From Brevundimonas sp. SORGH_AS_0993 (GTDB lineage Bacteria; Pseudomonadota; Alphaproteobacteria; Caulobacterales; Caulobacteraceae): a stretch of DNA of 64,000 bases. The DNA is taken from NCBI RefSeq assembly GCF_030818545.1, contig NZ_JAUTAH010000001.1, forward strand, positions 2,609,001-2,673,000. The letters run 5' to 3'. Of the stretch, positions 26,453-35,009 are shown in pieces. The notes under the pieces are model-generated. The model searched no databases. It had not been told where the DNA came from and saw only the letters and a program-made list of their open reading frames with translations. Positions within the stretch are counted from its first letter, which is position 1. Every line of letters starts with the position of its first letter. Both the position numbers and the translations under genes were made by a program.

Positions 26453-26839
26453 ATGACGGAGACGACCATCGCGGGCCTGGCCCGCGCCGGCGGCGTCGGG
26501 GTGGAGACGGTGCGCTACTATCAGCGGCGCGGCCTGATGCCGAAGCCGGACGGGGCGCGCGGCGTGCGGCGTTACGGTCCGGCCGAGATTCGGCGTCTGC
26601 GCTTCATACGCGCCGCCCAGGGCGCGGGCTTCACCCTGGAGCAGATCGGCGAACTGCTGGCGCTGGATGCGAGCCACGACCATGCTCAGGCCCGCGCGCT
26701 GGCCCAGGCGCGGATCACCGACCTTGACCGCCGGATCGCCGAACTTCAGGCGGCGCGCGACGCCCTGACGGCCCTGGCCGCGCGCTGCGCCGACGCCGCA
26801 AATGGCCCTTGTCCGATCCTTACGGCGTTCGAAGGCTGA
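26453..26839 (+). CDS. MerR-family metal-type regulator
   Basis: A 128-residue regulator. Winged HTH (residues 1-70, VETVRYYQRRGLMPKP) and a dimerisation helix precede the metal loop CADAANGPC (Cys-x7-Cys) ending PIL. Position about 75-80 has Ser (LDASHDH) in place of the third Cys of mercury MerR. Cys-x7-Cys plus Ser is the pattern of the monovalent-metal sensors such as CueR, while the CPIL ending recalls MerR. So it likely senses a thiophilic metal (Cu, Ag, Au or Hg). Divergent from the glutaredoxin-MauE gene, its likely target. Confidence 0.85.
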   Translation: MTETTIAGLARAGGVGVETVRYYQRRGLMPKPDGARGVRRYGPAEIRRLRFIRAAQGAGFTLEQIGELLALDASHDHAQARALAQARITDLDRRIAELQAARDALTALAARCADAANGPCPILTAFEG

Positions 26840-26848
26840 TGGTCGGCG

Positions 26849-27178
26849 TCAGTCCTGCACCTTCTCCGTGATGAAGTGGCGGCCCTGGCGGTCTTCGATC
26901 TCCACCACCCACAAATCGGGGTCGTAGCCGCTCTGGCGGGCGATATAGGCGTCCAGTTCGCTTTCGCTGTCGCTGACGACGGGCTGGATCCACAGGCGGT
27001 CGCCGTCCACGCCGAAGGCTTCGGTGTAGAGGCGGGCGGTGCGGATCGAGGTGTCGAACACCTTGACGATGACCGAGCCGGCGCGCGCGTCGCCCTTCTT
27101 CACGACGGTCGCATAGGCGCCTTCGATCTCGGCGCGGCGGATCAGGGCGCCGACCCACAGGTCGCTGGACAGAAGCAA
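26849..27178 (-). CDS. DUF1491 family protein
   Basis: A protein of about 109 residues. SSDLWVGALIRRAEIEGAYATVVKKGDARAGSV...DPDLWVVEIEDRQGRHF matches the alphaproteobacterial DUF1491 family from end to end. No start ATG is near; TTG 27178 is the most economical start and the frame is open upstream to 27379, where it overlaps the next gene on the other strand. Function unknown; likely a small cytoplasmic protein. Confidence 0.75.
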   Translation of the reverse strand: MLLSSDLWVGALIRRAEIEGAYATVVKKGDARAGSVIVKVFDTSIRTARLYTEAFGVDGDRLWIQPVVSDSESELDAYIARQSGYDPDLWVVEIEDRQGRHFITEKVQD

Positions 27179-27235
27179 TTCGCTAACCCTGCTCGAACAC
27201 GGAACCCCAACCCCTGGCGGGCTAAGGGTCGGGGC

Positions 27236-28108
27236 ATGAGGATAGGCCCTTCCCCCCGTCGGACCCAAGCGCGCTTTTCGGCGCTGCTGTCGGCCGTGCT
27301 GATCGCCGCCGTCCCGGCCTCGGCCCTGGCCGGCCCGGCGGACCGCTATTACGAGCGCAGCTTCGTCGTCGCCGCCCACCAGCGCTGCAACCTGTTCCGG
27401 CCCCAGTTGGCCGCCGCCCTGAACGCCGCCGCCTGGCAGGCGCGCGGCGCGGCCCTGCGCGCCGGGGCCGACGACCGCCAGATGGCCGAGACCGCCGCCC
27501 GCGCCCGCGCCCGCGCCGCCGTGACCCCGTGCGCCTCCGGCGACCTGAAGACGGTCAAGGGCCGGGTGGAGACCGCCTTCGCCGGCTGGTCGCGCACCGC
27601 CCGCATGGTGTTTCCGGGCCAGAGGGCCGACTGGACGGCCGACCGCGCCGCCTACGCCCGCCCCACCTGGCGCCTGGTCCAGACCGGCCGCACCGGCGCC
27701 TCGCCCGTTCGCTTCGGTGTGACGGGCGGCCTGAACCGGCCCGATCAGCTGGCGGCCGTGGTGTCCTGGCAGGGGCGGTCGCGCCCGACCGGGGTTCGCC
27801 TGGTGCTGCGCGACAAGGCGGTTGCGCCGCGTCCCTGGCTGGCGCGCGAACTGCCGCCCGTGGCCCAGCGCCGCGTCTTCTGGGCCGCCGGCGTCGCCTC
27901 GGCGGAAGACAGCCTGCTGGCCGAAGGCCGCGAGACGGGCCAGGCCTGGACCTTTCCCGCCGCCGCCGCCGACGCCCTGACGGGCCTGGACCCGCGCGAG
28001 GTCTTCACGGTCGAGTTCGTCTTCCGCGACGGCAGCGTGACCCGCTCGCTCTTCGAAGTCGGCGACTTCGCCGCCGGCCGCGCCTTTCTGGCGATGGGCC
28101 GGGTTTAG
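27236..28108 (+). CDS. Secreted hypothetical protein
   Basis: A 290-residue protein with a signal peptide (ARFSALLSAVLIAAVPASALAG). The mature part has an N-terminal helical, Ala-rich segment with two Cys (residues about 50 and 100) and a beta-rich C-terminal part (FGVTGGLNRPDQLAAVVSWQGR, VRLVLRDKAV, EFVFRDGSVTRSLFEVGDF). No catalytic motif recognised. Single gene, divergent from the DUF1491 gene. Exported, probably periplasmic. Confidence 0.65.
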   Translation: MRIGPSPRRTQARFSALLSAVLIAAVPASALAGPADRYYERSFVVAAHQRCNLFRPQLAAALNAAAWQARGAALRAGADDRQMAETAARARARAAVTPCASGDLKTVKGRVETAFAGWSRTARMVFPGQRADWTADRAAYARPTWRLVQTGRTGASPVRFGVTGGLNRPDQLAAVVSWQGRSRPTGVRLVLRDKAVAPRPWLARELPPVAQRRVFWAAGVASAEDSLLAEGRETGQAWTFPAAAADALTGLDPREVFTVEFVFRDGSVTRSLFEVGDFAAGRAFLAMGRV

Positions 28109-28210
28109 GGGCAGGGTTCAAGAGGCGGGGCGGCTCCCTTGCCGAGGTTTCTTTGACTTCTATATCGGGCTGGACCGTGTTCCCGTGGTCAGTGCGAAAA
28201 GGCAGAGGAC

Positions 28211-29233
28211 ATGACGACCAGCAACAGGCGGGTGCTGTTGGCCCAACGACCGACGGGCCTGCCGACCCCGGCTGATTTCCGGATCGATGAGGGGCCGGTT
28301 CCGGACCCGCGCGACGGCGAGGTTCTGCTGCAGATTCTCTACCTGTCGCTGGATCCGTATATGCGGGGCCGGATGAGCGCGGCGAAATCCTATGCCGACC
28401 CGGTTGAGATCGGCGGGGTGATGGAAGGCGGAACGGTGGCGCGCGTCGTCCGCTCTCGCCATCCCGATTTCGTCGAAAATGACATCGTGCTCTCGCATTC
28501 GGGCTGGCAAAGCTACGCCGTTTCGAATGGCGAGGGCCTGCGCAAGCTGGACCCTAGCCACGCGGCGGTCAGCACGGCGCTTGGCGTCCTGGGGATGCCG
28601 GGCTTTACCGCCTATGCGGGCTTGTTGACGATCGGTCGTCCAAAGCCCGGCGAAACGGTCGTCGTCGCCGCCGCCAGCGGGGCGGTGGGCGCGACCGTGG
28701 GACAGATCGCCCGCATCAAGGGCGCGCGGGCGGTCGGCATCGCCGGGGGCGCCGACAAATGCGCCTTCGTGCGTGACGAACTAGGTTTCGACGCCGTGGT
28801 CGATCATCGGGCGCCCGATTTCGCCGTGCAGCTCAAGGCGGCCTGCCCGGACGGAATCGACGTCTATTTCGAGAATGTCGGCGGTCACGTCTGGGACGTG
28901 GTTTTCCCGCTGCTCAATCCCTTCGCCCGAGTGCCGGTCTGCGGCCTGATCGCCCAGTACAACGACGATCCGGCCATGGCGTCCGGTCCCGACCGGCTGC
29001 CGGGGGTGATGCGCGACGTGCTCACCAAGAGCCTGACGGTGCGAGGGTTCATCCAGCGCGAGTTCACAGACCAGCGACCGACCTTTTACGAAGAGGTCGG
29101 AGGCTGGATCCGAGAGGGTCGGATCAAATACCGGGAAGATATCGTGGTCGGGCTGGACAAGGCGCCCGAGGCTTTCATCGGCCTGCTTCAGGGCCGGAAC
29201 TTCGGCAAGCTTGTGGTCCAGGTGGCGACCTGA
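28211..29233 (+). CDS. Zinc-independent medium-chain NADP-dependent oxidoreductase (CurA/LTB4DH-like)
   Basis: A 340-residue protein. No zinc-ligand Cys is present. The hallmarks are SLDPYMRGRM near the N-terminus, LGMPGFTAYAGLL and the nucleotide-binding VVAAASGAVGATVGQIA, all typical of the leukotriene B4 12-hydroxydehydrogenase / CurA group that reduces alpha-beta unsaturated ketones and aldehydes with NADPH. DVYFENVGG and FARVPVCGLIAQYN complete the fold. The substrate is unknown. AGAGGA precedes the ATG. Confidence 0.92.
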   Translation: MTTSNRRVLLAQRPTGLPTPADFRIDEGPVPDPRDGEVLLQILYLSLDPYMRGRMSAAKSYADPVEIGGVMEGGTVARVVRSRHPDFVENDIVLSHSGWQSYAVSNGEGLRKLDPSHAAVSTALGVLGMPGFTAYAGLLTIGRPKPGETVVVAAASGAVGATVGQIARIKGARAVGIAGGADKCAFVRDELGFDAVVDHRAPDFAVQLKAACPDGIDVYFENVGGHVWDVVFPLLNPFARVPVCGLIAQYNDDPAMASGPDRLPGVMRDVLTKSLTVRGFIQREFTDQRPTFYEEVGGWIREGRIKYREDIVVGLDKAPEAFIGLLQGRNFGKLVVQVAT

Positions 29234-29263
29234 GACGGAAGGCGACCGTCCTTCAATCTGCGT

Positions 29264-31024
29264 TTAGACGGGAACGGGGCCCGGAAGGCCGGCCTCTTCC
29301 TCCGCCGGTTCGAACGGCAGGGCGGGGGGCGAGCGGACGGGCAGGCGGACGACGATGGCCGTGCCTTCGCCCAGGGTGCTGTCGATGGTCATGCGCCCGC
29401 CGTGCAGTTCGGTCAGGCTGCGGACCAGGGACAGGCCCAGGCCGGTCCCTTGCGCCCTCTGGTCGGCGCCGCCGGCCTGTTCGAACGGGCGGCCCAGGCG
29501 CTGCAGGTCTTCGGGCGCGATGCCGACGCCGGTGTCCGACACCGCCAGCTCCAGGTCCGGGCCGACGCCGTCCAGGGTGGCCGTCACCGATCCGCCCGCC
29601 GGGGTGAACTTCACCGCATTGGACAGAAGGTTCAGCGCGATCTGCTTCAGGGCGCGGGGGTCGGCGTGGACGGGCAGGGCTTGCGTCGGCAGGACGGCGG
29701 CCAGATGCACCCCCTTGTCGTCGGCTTGCAGCCGCAACAGGGCCACGGCCGCCGACACCGCGTCGCGCGCGTCGAAGTCGGTCTGGGCCAGTTGATAGCG
29801 TTCGGCCTCGATCTTGGCCATGTCCAGCACGTCGTTGATCAGGTCCAGCAGATGGCCGCCCGCCTGGTGGATGGATTCGGCGTAGTCGGCGTAGCGGTCG
29901 GGCAGCGGGCCGAACAGGCGCTGGCGCATGATGTCGGCGAAGCCCAGGACGGCGTTCAGGGGGGTGCGCAGCTCGTGGCTCATATTGGCCAGGAAGCGGG
30001 TCTTGCCCGCGCTCTGGGCCTCGGCCTCGGCGCGGGCGTTCTCCAGCCGCAGCTCGCGGGCGAACTGGGCCGTGCCGTCGAAGGCCTGGGCGATCAGGCG
30101 CACGGGCGCGTCCGGCCGCGCGAACCGGCGCAGGACCAGCACGACCCGCCGATCCAGGGCCGTGCGGGGGGTGAACAGGATTTCGGTCGCCTGGCCGGCC
30201 AGGGCGCGCGACAGGGCCGCCGTCACCGCCGGACGCTCGGGCGCATGGACGGTGGAGACCAGGCCCTGGTCGCTCAGGGCCGAGACCGACACGGCCGGGG
30301 GCGCGGCGCCCCAGTGGGCCAGGGCCCGGCCCGCCCCATCCAGCACCAGGGTCAGGCCCGGCTGCGCGCCCATGAGGGCGGTCAGGCGGGCGGTCTCGGC
30401 TTCGGCCGCCTTCAGACGGCCCTGCCGCGCGCGCCAGGCCAGGCGCAGGGCGGCGAGCAGGGCGATCAGCACAAGAAGGCCGGAAACCGTCGCCAGACCC
30501 GGCGCAGAAGAGGTCGGATTGATCCAGGTCGAGATCAGGCCCGACAGCAGGGGCAGGGCCGCCCCCACGACGCCCGCCCGCGTCAGTCGATCGTCGCCGA
30601 CGCGGGGGTGGTCCAGGGCGATCCCGGCGGCCAAGGGCAGCAGCACCAGGCCCGGAACCGCGCCGGTCACGCCCCCCGTCAGACCCGCCGCCGCCGTCGC
30701 CGCCAGCAACCAGGCCCCCATCAACACGACTCGCAGACCGGCGCCGTCGCGCGCCGCCAGCGCCACGCCCAGCACGCCGGGCAGGGCCGTCAGCAGCAGG
30801 GCAGCCTGGGTCGTCGGCGTCAGGACCAGACCCGGAACGAACGGGGCGCCCAGGGCCGTCAGCGTGACCGCCGCCGCCCATCCCGCGTGCCACGCCGCCG
30901 TCAGCGAGGCGCCCGCCAGACCTTCAGACGCCAGACCTTCGCGCGCCAGACCGTCAGGCGAAAAGGCGCGCGCGTCGGGCGCGTGGCGGTCCTCCTGAAA
31001 GCGGTGATGCTGGTGAATGTTCAA
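29264..31024 (-). CDS. DivJ/PleC-type membrane sensor histidine kinase
   Basis: A 586-residue protein. Four to five membrane helices (about 45-190), a PAS-like segment (about 215-300), then HisKA with FLANMSHELRTPLNAVLGFADIMRQRLFGPLP and HLLDLINDVLDMAKIEAERY (about 340-400), and an HATPase with NLLSNAVKFTP and GTGLGLSLV. This layout, length and dimerisation-domain sequence fit Caulobacter DivJ (which phosphorylates DivK and PleD); PleC is an alternative. It lies 2 kb from ctrA, the end point of that pathway. The start is TTG 31024. Residues near 23-40 come from a 15-base imperfect tandem repeat (30918-30962). Confidence 0.75.
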   Translation of the reverse strand: MNIHQHHRFQEDRHAPDARAFSPDGLAREGLASEGLAGASLTAAWHAGWAAAVTLTALGAPFVPGLVLTPTTQAALLLTALPGVLGVALAARDGAGLRVVLMGAWLLAATAAAGLTGGVTGAVPGLVLLPLAAGIALDHPRVGDDRLTRAGVVGAALPLLSGLISTWINPTSSAPGLATVSGLLVLIALLAALRLAWRARQGRLKAAEAETARLTALMGAQPGLTLVLDGAGRALAHWGAAPPAVSVSALSDQGLVSTVHAPERPAVTAALSRALAGQATEILFTPRTALDRRVVLVLRRFARPDAPVRLIAQAFDGTAQFARELRLENARAEAEAQSAGKTRFLANMSHELRTPLNAVLGFADIMRQRLFGPLPDRYADYAESIHQAGGHLLDLINDVLDMAKIEAERYQLAQTDFDARDAVSAAVALLRLQADDKGVHLAAVLPTQALPVHADPRALKQIALNLLSNAVKFTPAGGSVTATLDGVGPDLELAVSDTGVGIAPEDLQRLGRPFEQAGGADQRAQGTGLGLSLVRSLTELHGGRMTIDSTLGEGTAIVVRLPVRSPPALPFEPAEEEAGLPGPVPV

Positions 31025-31185
31025 ACGACGGGCTGTGGTTCTTTCCGGGGATCAAACTACCCCCGGCCTTGAGTCGGCGCGAGGCCGCTCCCCCCTGAGG
31101 CGACTCTTCCGAGGGCGTTCACCATGAATTTCAGGGGACAAAGCCGATGGTTGTCGTTAACGGCCGCCGGGCCTATCTGGCGCCC

Positions 31186-31629
31186 ATGACCGATCGCACC
31201 CCCCCGACCGACAGCCTGGACCAGACCCTGGCCGCGCTGATCGAGGATTTCGACCTCTTGGGCGACTGGGAGCCGCGCATCGAATATGTCATCGAAATGG
31301 GCAAGGACCTGGCCCCGCTGGACGCGGCCGACCGGACCCCGGCCAACAAGGTGCCCGGCTGCGCCGCCCAGGTCTGGCTGGCCGTCCACCCCGCCGACGA
31401 CGGCCGGCTGTGGTTCGCCGCCGACAGCGACAGCGCCCTGTCCAAGGGCAATATCGCCCTGCTTCTGAAACTCTATTCCGGCCGCACCCCGGCCGAAATC
31501 CTGGCCTTCGACGCCAGGGCCGCCCTGGACCGCCTGGGCCTGCCCTCGGCCCTGACCCGCCAGCGCGCCAACGGCCTGAACAGCATGGTCGGCCGGATCC
31601 GAGAGGCCGCGCTGGCGGCGGGTTCGTGA
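31186..31629 (+). CDS. sufE: SufE-family Fe-S assembly sulfur acceptor
   Basis: A 147-residue protein. The sulfur-accepting Cys is in VPGCAAQVWL (about Cys59); GDWEPRIEYVIEMGKDLAPL and RANGLNSMVGRI are family features. It takes sulfane sulfur from a cysteine desulfurase. ATG 31186 fits the usual length; ATG 31147 in frame would add 13 residues. It is not beside the other suf genes here. Divergent from the DivJ-like kinase; its stop codon lies inside a repeat relic. Confidence 0.9.
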   Translation: MTDRTPPTDSLDQTLAALIEDFDLLGDWEPRIEYVIEMGKDLAPLDAADRTPANKVPGCAAQVWLAVHPADDGRLWFAADSDSALSKGNIALLLKLYSGRTPAEILAFDARAALDRLGLPSALTRQRANGLNSMVGRIREAALAAGS

Positions 31630-31670
31630 GGGGTGCGCGCGCCATTCACCCCTCACGATTGACGCTTCAC
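31626..31670. repeat. Family A repeat relic between sufE and the DUF6456 gene
   Basis: The right-hand part (complement of GTGAAGCGTCAATCGTGAGGGGTGAATG) resembles the family A arm in minus orientation; the other arm is reduced to GTGAGGGGTG. The stop codons of both flanking convergent genes lie within it. Confidence 0.5.
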
Positions 31671-32380
31671 CCGATCCCGTAATGCTCGGCCAGGGCCTGA
31701 AGGGCCTGGCGCAGCAGGGTCTTGCCTTGGCGGCGGCGCAGACCCAGGCCGGTTTCGGCGAGTTTCAGACTGTCGCCGTGGATGCAGATGCGGCTCAGGA
31801 TCGGGCGCAGGCGCGGGCCGACGGCGCTCAGGGCCTCTTCGATCCGGCGGGCGGCGGCCAGGGCCTGATCGCCGGGCTCGACCCGGACCGATCCGCCCGA
31901 TCCGGCGTGCGGCAGGGCGTCCCAGCGCATGGTCAGGGACGGGCCGCGCCGGGCTGCTTCGACATCGGACCGCAGCCGTTCGCCGGCGGCGACGTCGGCG
32001 GGCGTCAGCCAGGGTCGGCCCGAGACGTCCTTGCGCCGCGCCAGCCAGGCGATGGGGCTTTCGCCCAGATTGGCGGCCTTGAGGACCAGGCGGCCCGCCT
32101 CGTCCATCACCTGACGTTCCCCCAGGATCACGCCGGGTCGGCCGGGCGGCGCGGCGGCCGCTCGCTCTGGCGCGGCGACGCGCGCGATCCAGCCGCCCTG
32201 GTCGCGGGGCTTCAGGCCGGGCGTCTGGATCAGGGCGCGGAATTCGTCCTCGCTGAGGCGCAGGCTGACCCGCCCGCGCCGGTCCGGCCCCAGACGCAGG
32301 GCGTAGTCGGCCCCGTCCTGACCCAGCCAGGCGCCGGGCCGTCCCAACAGGGCGCGGGCGCGTTCGACCGCCCGGCTCAT
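31667..32380 (-). CDS. DUF6456 domain protein
   Basis: A 237-residue protein. The C-terminal half (SPIAWLARRKDVSGRPWLTPADVAAGERLRSDVE ... TMRWD ... RKTLL-like RQGKTLLRQALQALAEHYG) matches the alphaproteobacterial DUF6456 domain, which probably contains a DNA-binding helix near the end. The start ATG overlaps the stop of the HTH gene upstream (ATGA, 32377-32380), so the two are co-translated. Located just upstream of ctrA on the other strand. A regulatory role is likely but unproven. Confidence 0.75.
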   Translation of the reverse strand: MSRAVERARALLGRPGAWLGQDGADYALRLGPDRRGRVSLRLSEDEFRALIQTPGLKPRDQGGWIARVAAPERAAAAPPGRPGVILGERQVMDEAGRLVLKAANLGESPIAWLARRKDVSGRPWLTPADVAAGERLRSDVEAARRGPSLTMRWDALPHAGSGGSVRVEPGDQALAAARRIEEALSAVGPRLRPILSRICIHGDSLKLAETGLGLRRRQGKTLLRQALQALAEHYGIG

Positions 32381-32736
32381 CGCTGCAACTCGCACGGCGG
32401 CGCCTGATAGAGGTCGTCGATACAGACCTCCAGCCGGCTCAACAGGTCGTCGATCGGCTGACGGTCGCGTTCGTCCTCGGCCCAGCGGCAGGCCTTGCCC
32501 GCCGTCGCCCGGTTCATGCCGAACACGTCGGCCACCCGCTCCAGCGTCCAGCCGAAGGCGATGTGCGACAGATACATGGCCAGCCAGCGCGCCCGCGACC
32601 CGCCGGGGTCCAGCCGCCCGCCGCCCACCATCTGTTCGGGCCGCGTCCCCGTGCGCGCCGCCACCAGATGCACCGCCAGCCCCGCCTTGATCCGGTCTTC
32701 CTGCGAAACCGGCGCCCTGTACGCCTCCAACATCAC
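32377..32736 (-). CDS. DnaA domain IV-like helix-turn-helix protein
   Basis: A 119-residue protein. The central part, SRARWLAMYLSHIAFGWTLERVADVFGMNRATAGKACRWAEDERD, has the architecture of the DnaA C-terminal (domain IV) helix-turn-helix, but there is no AAA+ ATPase domain. Such stand-alone proteins occur in alphaproteobacteria and may bind DnaA-box-like DNA or act as ordinary regulators. Translationally coupled to the DUF6456 gene and divergent from ctrA, 379 bases away, so one or both may act on cell-cycle promoters; inference only. Confidence 0.7.
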   Translation of the reverse strand: MMLEAYRAPVSQEDRIKAGLAVHLVAARTGTRPEQMVGGGRLDPGGSRARWLAMYLSHIAFGWTLERVADVFGMNRATAGKACRWAEDERDRQPIDDLLSRLEVCIDDLYQAPPCELQR

Positions 32737-32790
32737 GCCCTCGTCCTTTCTGACTGTCCGACGGGGCTCATTCTAAGTCCGCCGGCTTCC

Positions 32791-32818
32791 CGCGATAGGA
32801 ATAAAATCCTATATCGCG
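32791..32818. promoter_or_regulatory. AT-rich palindrome in the ctrA upstream region
   Basis: CGCGATAGGA ATAAAA TCCTATATCGCG: an imperfect inverted repeat with an AT-rich centre in an otherwise GC-rich sequence. Possible operator for the divergent HTH gene or for ctrA. Confidence 0.45.
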
Positions 32819-32947
32819 TCAAAATCGGTCGTAGCGCCTTATGGTACTTGAGGTTGTGTTCGGCCAAATGCGCGCGATCAGAGGGCGAAGGCCGGGACGC
32901 AGACGGGACGCAGTCGGAGCGAGGGGTGATCATGGTTAATAAATTTC

Positions 32948-33004
32948 GAATCGTTGACTCGCGACTCTCGACGCCGATTCGCAAATCAGCCTAGGATTCG
33001 ACTC
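32948..33004 (+). promoter_or_regulatory. Cluster of six GANTC (CcrM) methylation sites upstream of ctrA
   Basis: GANTC sites at 32948 (GAATC), 32956 (GACTC), 32963 (GACTC), 32976 (GATTC), 32995 (GATTC) and 33000 (GACTC): six in 57 bases, the last two abutting. GANTC is the target of the cell-cycle methyltransferase CcrM. In Caulobacter the ctrA P1 promoter is controlled by the methylation state of such a site. The cluster ends 112 bases before the ctrA start codon. Confidence 0.85.
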
Positions 33005-33016
33005 AATCCGATGGCG

Positions 33017-33048
33017 TTAACCCTTCTTAAGGTTTTCGCGTCTTAACC
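33017..33048 (+). promoter_or_regulatory. Candidate CtrA-binding half-sites in the ctrA promoter
   Basis: TTAACC at 33017 and 33043 with TTAAGG at 33027. TTAACCcttcTTAA gives TTAA-N6-TTAA, one base short of the CtrA consensus TTAA-N7-TTAA. GGTTAA also occurs at 32934. This fits autoregulation as known in Caulobacter. Confidence 0.5.
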
Positions 33049-33115
33049 TGCGAACAAGGTTACCCGGCCGTTCGCCAGGGTAGTTACCGCTAAGCTATGG
33101 CCTGGAGGGGCACGA

Positions 33116-33817
33116 ATGCGCGTCCTGTTGATTGAAGACGATCACGCAACTGCCCAAAGCATCGAGCTGATGCTGAAGTCCGAAGGCTTCAACGTTTACA
33201 CCACCGATCTGGGTGAGGAAGGCATCGATCTGGGCAAGATCTATGACTACGACCTCATTCTGCTGGACCTGAACCTGCCGGACATGAGCGGCCTGGAAGT
33301 GCTGCGTCAGTTGCGCGTGGGCAAGATCAACACCCCGGTCATGATCCTGTCGGGCAGCCACGAGATCGAAACCAAGGTCAAGACCTTTGGCGGCGGCGCC
33401 GACGACTATCTGACCAAGCCCTTCCACAAGGACGAGCTGATCGCCCGCACCCATGCGGTGGTGCGTCGCTCCAAGGGTCACGCCCAGGCCATCATCCACA
33501 CCGGCGACATCGCCGTGAACCTGGACGCCAAGACGGTGGAGGTGAACGGCCACCGCGTGCACCTGACCGGCAAGGAATACCAGATGCTGGAGCTGCTCTC
33601 GCTCCGCAAGGGCACGACCCTGACCAAGGAAATGTTCCTGAACCACCTGTATGGCGGCATGGACGAGCCCGAGCTGAAGATCATCGACGTCTTCATCTGC
33701 AAGCTGCGCAAGAAACTGGCCACCGCCGCCGACGGCAAACACTATATCGAAACCGTCTGGGGCCGCGGCTACGTCCTGCGCGATCCGGCGGAAGCGGGCC
33801 AGAGCGTCGCCGCCTGA
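33116..33817 (+). CDS. ctrA: CtrA cell-cycle response regulator
   Basis: A 233-residue OmpR-type regulator. The receiver domain has Asp51 as phosphoacceptor ([16 protein letters not shown]) and the conserved Lys in [13 protein letters not shown]; the C-terminal winged helix (about 125-225) has [32 protein letters not shown] and [11 protein letters not shown]. The extreme C-terminus is VAA, as needed in Caulobacter for ClpXP proteolysis. It controls replication initiation, flagella, pili and division genes by binding TTAA-N7-TTAA. Near-identity to Caulobacter CtrA motifs makes this secure. ATG follows GGAGGGGCACGA. Terminator downstream. Confidence 0.98.
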   Translation: MRVLLIEDDHATAQSIELMLKSEGFNVYTTDLGEEGIDLGKIYDYDLILLDLNLPDMSGLEVLRQLRVGKINTPVMILSGSHEIETKVKTFGGGADDYLTKPFHKDELIARTHAVVRRSKGHAQAIIHTGDIAVNLDAKTVEVNGHRVHLTGKEYQMLELLSLRKGTTLTKEMFLNHLYGGMDEPELKIIDVFICKLRKKLATAADGKHYIETVWGRGYVLRDPAEAGQSVAA

Positions 33818-33846
33818 TTGGCGTCTGACCTCAAGCCAGTTTGTTA

Positions 33847-33879
33847 GGCCCGCCGGGGACGGCGGGCCTTCTTCTTTTT
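33847..33879 (+). terminator. Rho-independent terminator of ctrA
   Basis: GGCCCGCCG / CGGCGGGCC 9-bp stem, GGGA loop, then TTCTTCTTTTT. Confidence 0.9.
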
Positions 33880-33889
33880 GGGGCCGTCG

Positions 33890-34966
33890 TCAGTCCTGGA
33901 ACCCCGCCGCCAGGGCTGCCGCTATCGGATTGGGGCGGCCGAAGCTGTCGAAGGGCAGGGGCTTGTCGCGGCCGTCGTCCTTGGCGCCCTGGCGATACCA
34001 GCTGTCGGTGTCGCGCAGACCCCAGACGGTGAAGGCGAACTGCTGGACCTTGGGCAGGGCGGCGAAGGCCGAGGCCAGTTCGGTGACGCGCGCGCCCTGG
34101 GCCGCCAGACGGTCGGCCTGACCACGGAAATCCAGCCGCCTGTCGGTCCTCAGGGTGCAGTCCAGCTCCGACACATGGATCGGCAAGCCGAACTGACCGA
34201 TCTTGCGCATATAGGCGGCGATGACGCCTTCGGGGATGTCGATCCACAGGTGGGATTGCAGGCCCAGCCCCTGCAGCGGACAGCCGGCCTTCAGCAGCCG
34301 CTCGACCAGTTTCAGGAATTGCGCGCCCTTGGCCGGCACGCTTTCCTGATTGTATTCATTGAGAAACAGGACGGCCTGCGGGTCCGCGATCCGGGCCTTT
34401 TCGAAGGCGCGCAGGATATAGCCGTCGTGGCCGTATCGCGCCGACCAGTGGCAGTCGCGCATGCCCGAACCGTCGTCCAGGATCGGCTCGTTGACCACGT
34501 CCCAGCTGCGGACCTTGCCGCGATACCGGCCGGCCATGGCGGCGATATAGCCGTCGAAGGCCCGGTCGAAGGCGGCGCCCGTCAGGCCCGAAAACGCCTC
34601 GGCCCCTTGCGAATACCAGATCAGGGTGTGGCCGTGCATCGCCATGCCATTGGCCTGGGCGAAGGCGGCGATGCGGTCGGTGCGGTCGAAGTTCGGGCGG
34701 CCCAGGCCGTTCGCCAGGACATATTCCATCTTCATCTCCCACTCGGGCGTGAGCTGGGAGACGTTGGCGCGGGCCAGGGCGACCCAGTCCGGGTCGTCGA
34801 TCTGCATGGCCTTGATCGCCGTGCCGAACGGGGCGGGCGAGACCGACTTCAACGGCGGAACCACAGGCGGCGTCGGCTCGGCGGCGGCGAAGCGGTCGCA
34901 GGCGGCGAGGCCCCCCGCGCAGAGCGCGAGCGGGGCGGCGAGGAGGGTGCGTCGGTTCGGCGTCAT
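33890..34966 (-). CDS. GH10 endo-1,4-beta-xylanase, Tat/lipoprotein-type signal
   Basis: A 358-residue enzyme. The N-terminus has twin Arg (PNRRTLLAAP) and a lipobox LAAC (Cys23), so export may use Tat with lipidation. The GH10 barrel shows TPEWEMKME, HGHTLIWY, the acid/base Glu in WDVVNEP and the nucleophile Glu in HVSELD, and WGLRDTDSWY near the end. It cleaves xylan backbones. The start at 34966 was chosen to give the signal; 18 more in-frame residues exist upstream. It stands alone between ctrA and fliJ. Confidence 0.93.
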   Translation of the reverse strand: MTPNRRTLLAAPLALCAGGLAACDRFAAAEPTPPVVPPLKSVSPAPFGTAIKAMQIDDPDWVALARANVSQLTPEWEMKMEYVLANGLGRPNFDRTDRIAAFAQANGMAMHGHTLIWYSQGAEAFSGLTGAAFDRAFDGYIAAMAGRYRGKVRSWDVVNEPILDDGSGMRDCHWSARYGHDGYILRAFEKARIADPQAVLFLNEYNQESVPAKGAQFLKLVERLLKAGCPLQGLGLQSHLWIDIPEGVIAAYMRKIGQFGLPIHVSELDCTLRTDRRLDFRGQADRLAAQGARVTELASAFAALPKVQQFAFTVWGLRDTDSWYRQGAKDDGRDKPLPFDSFGRPNPIAAALAAGFQD

Positions 34967-35009
34967 GCCGTTCCCGCCCCCGCAGGGAGAGGAAGAAGGC
35001 TGTCGGTCG

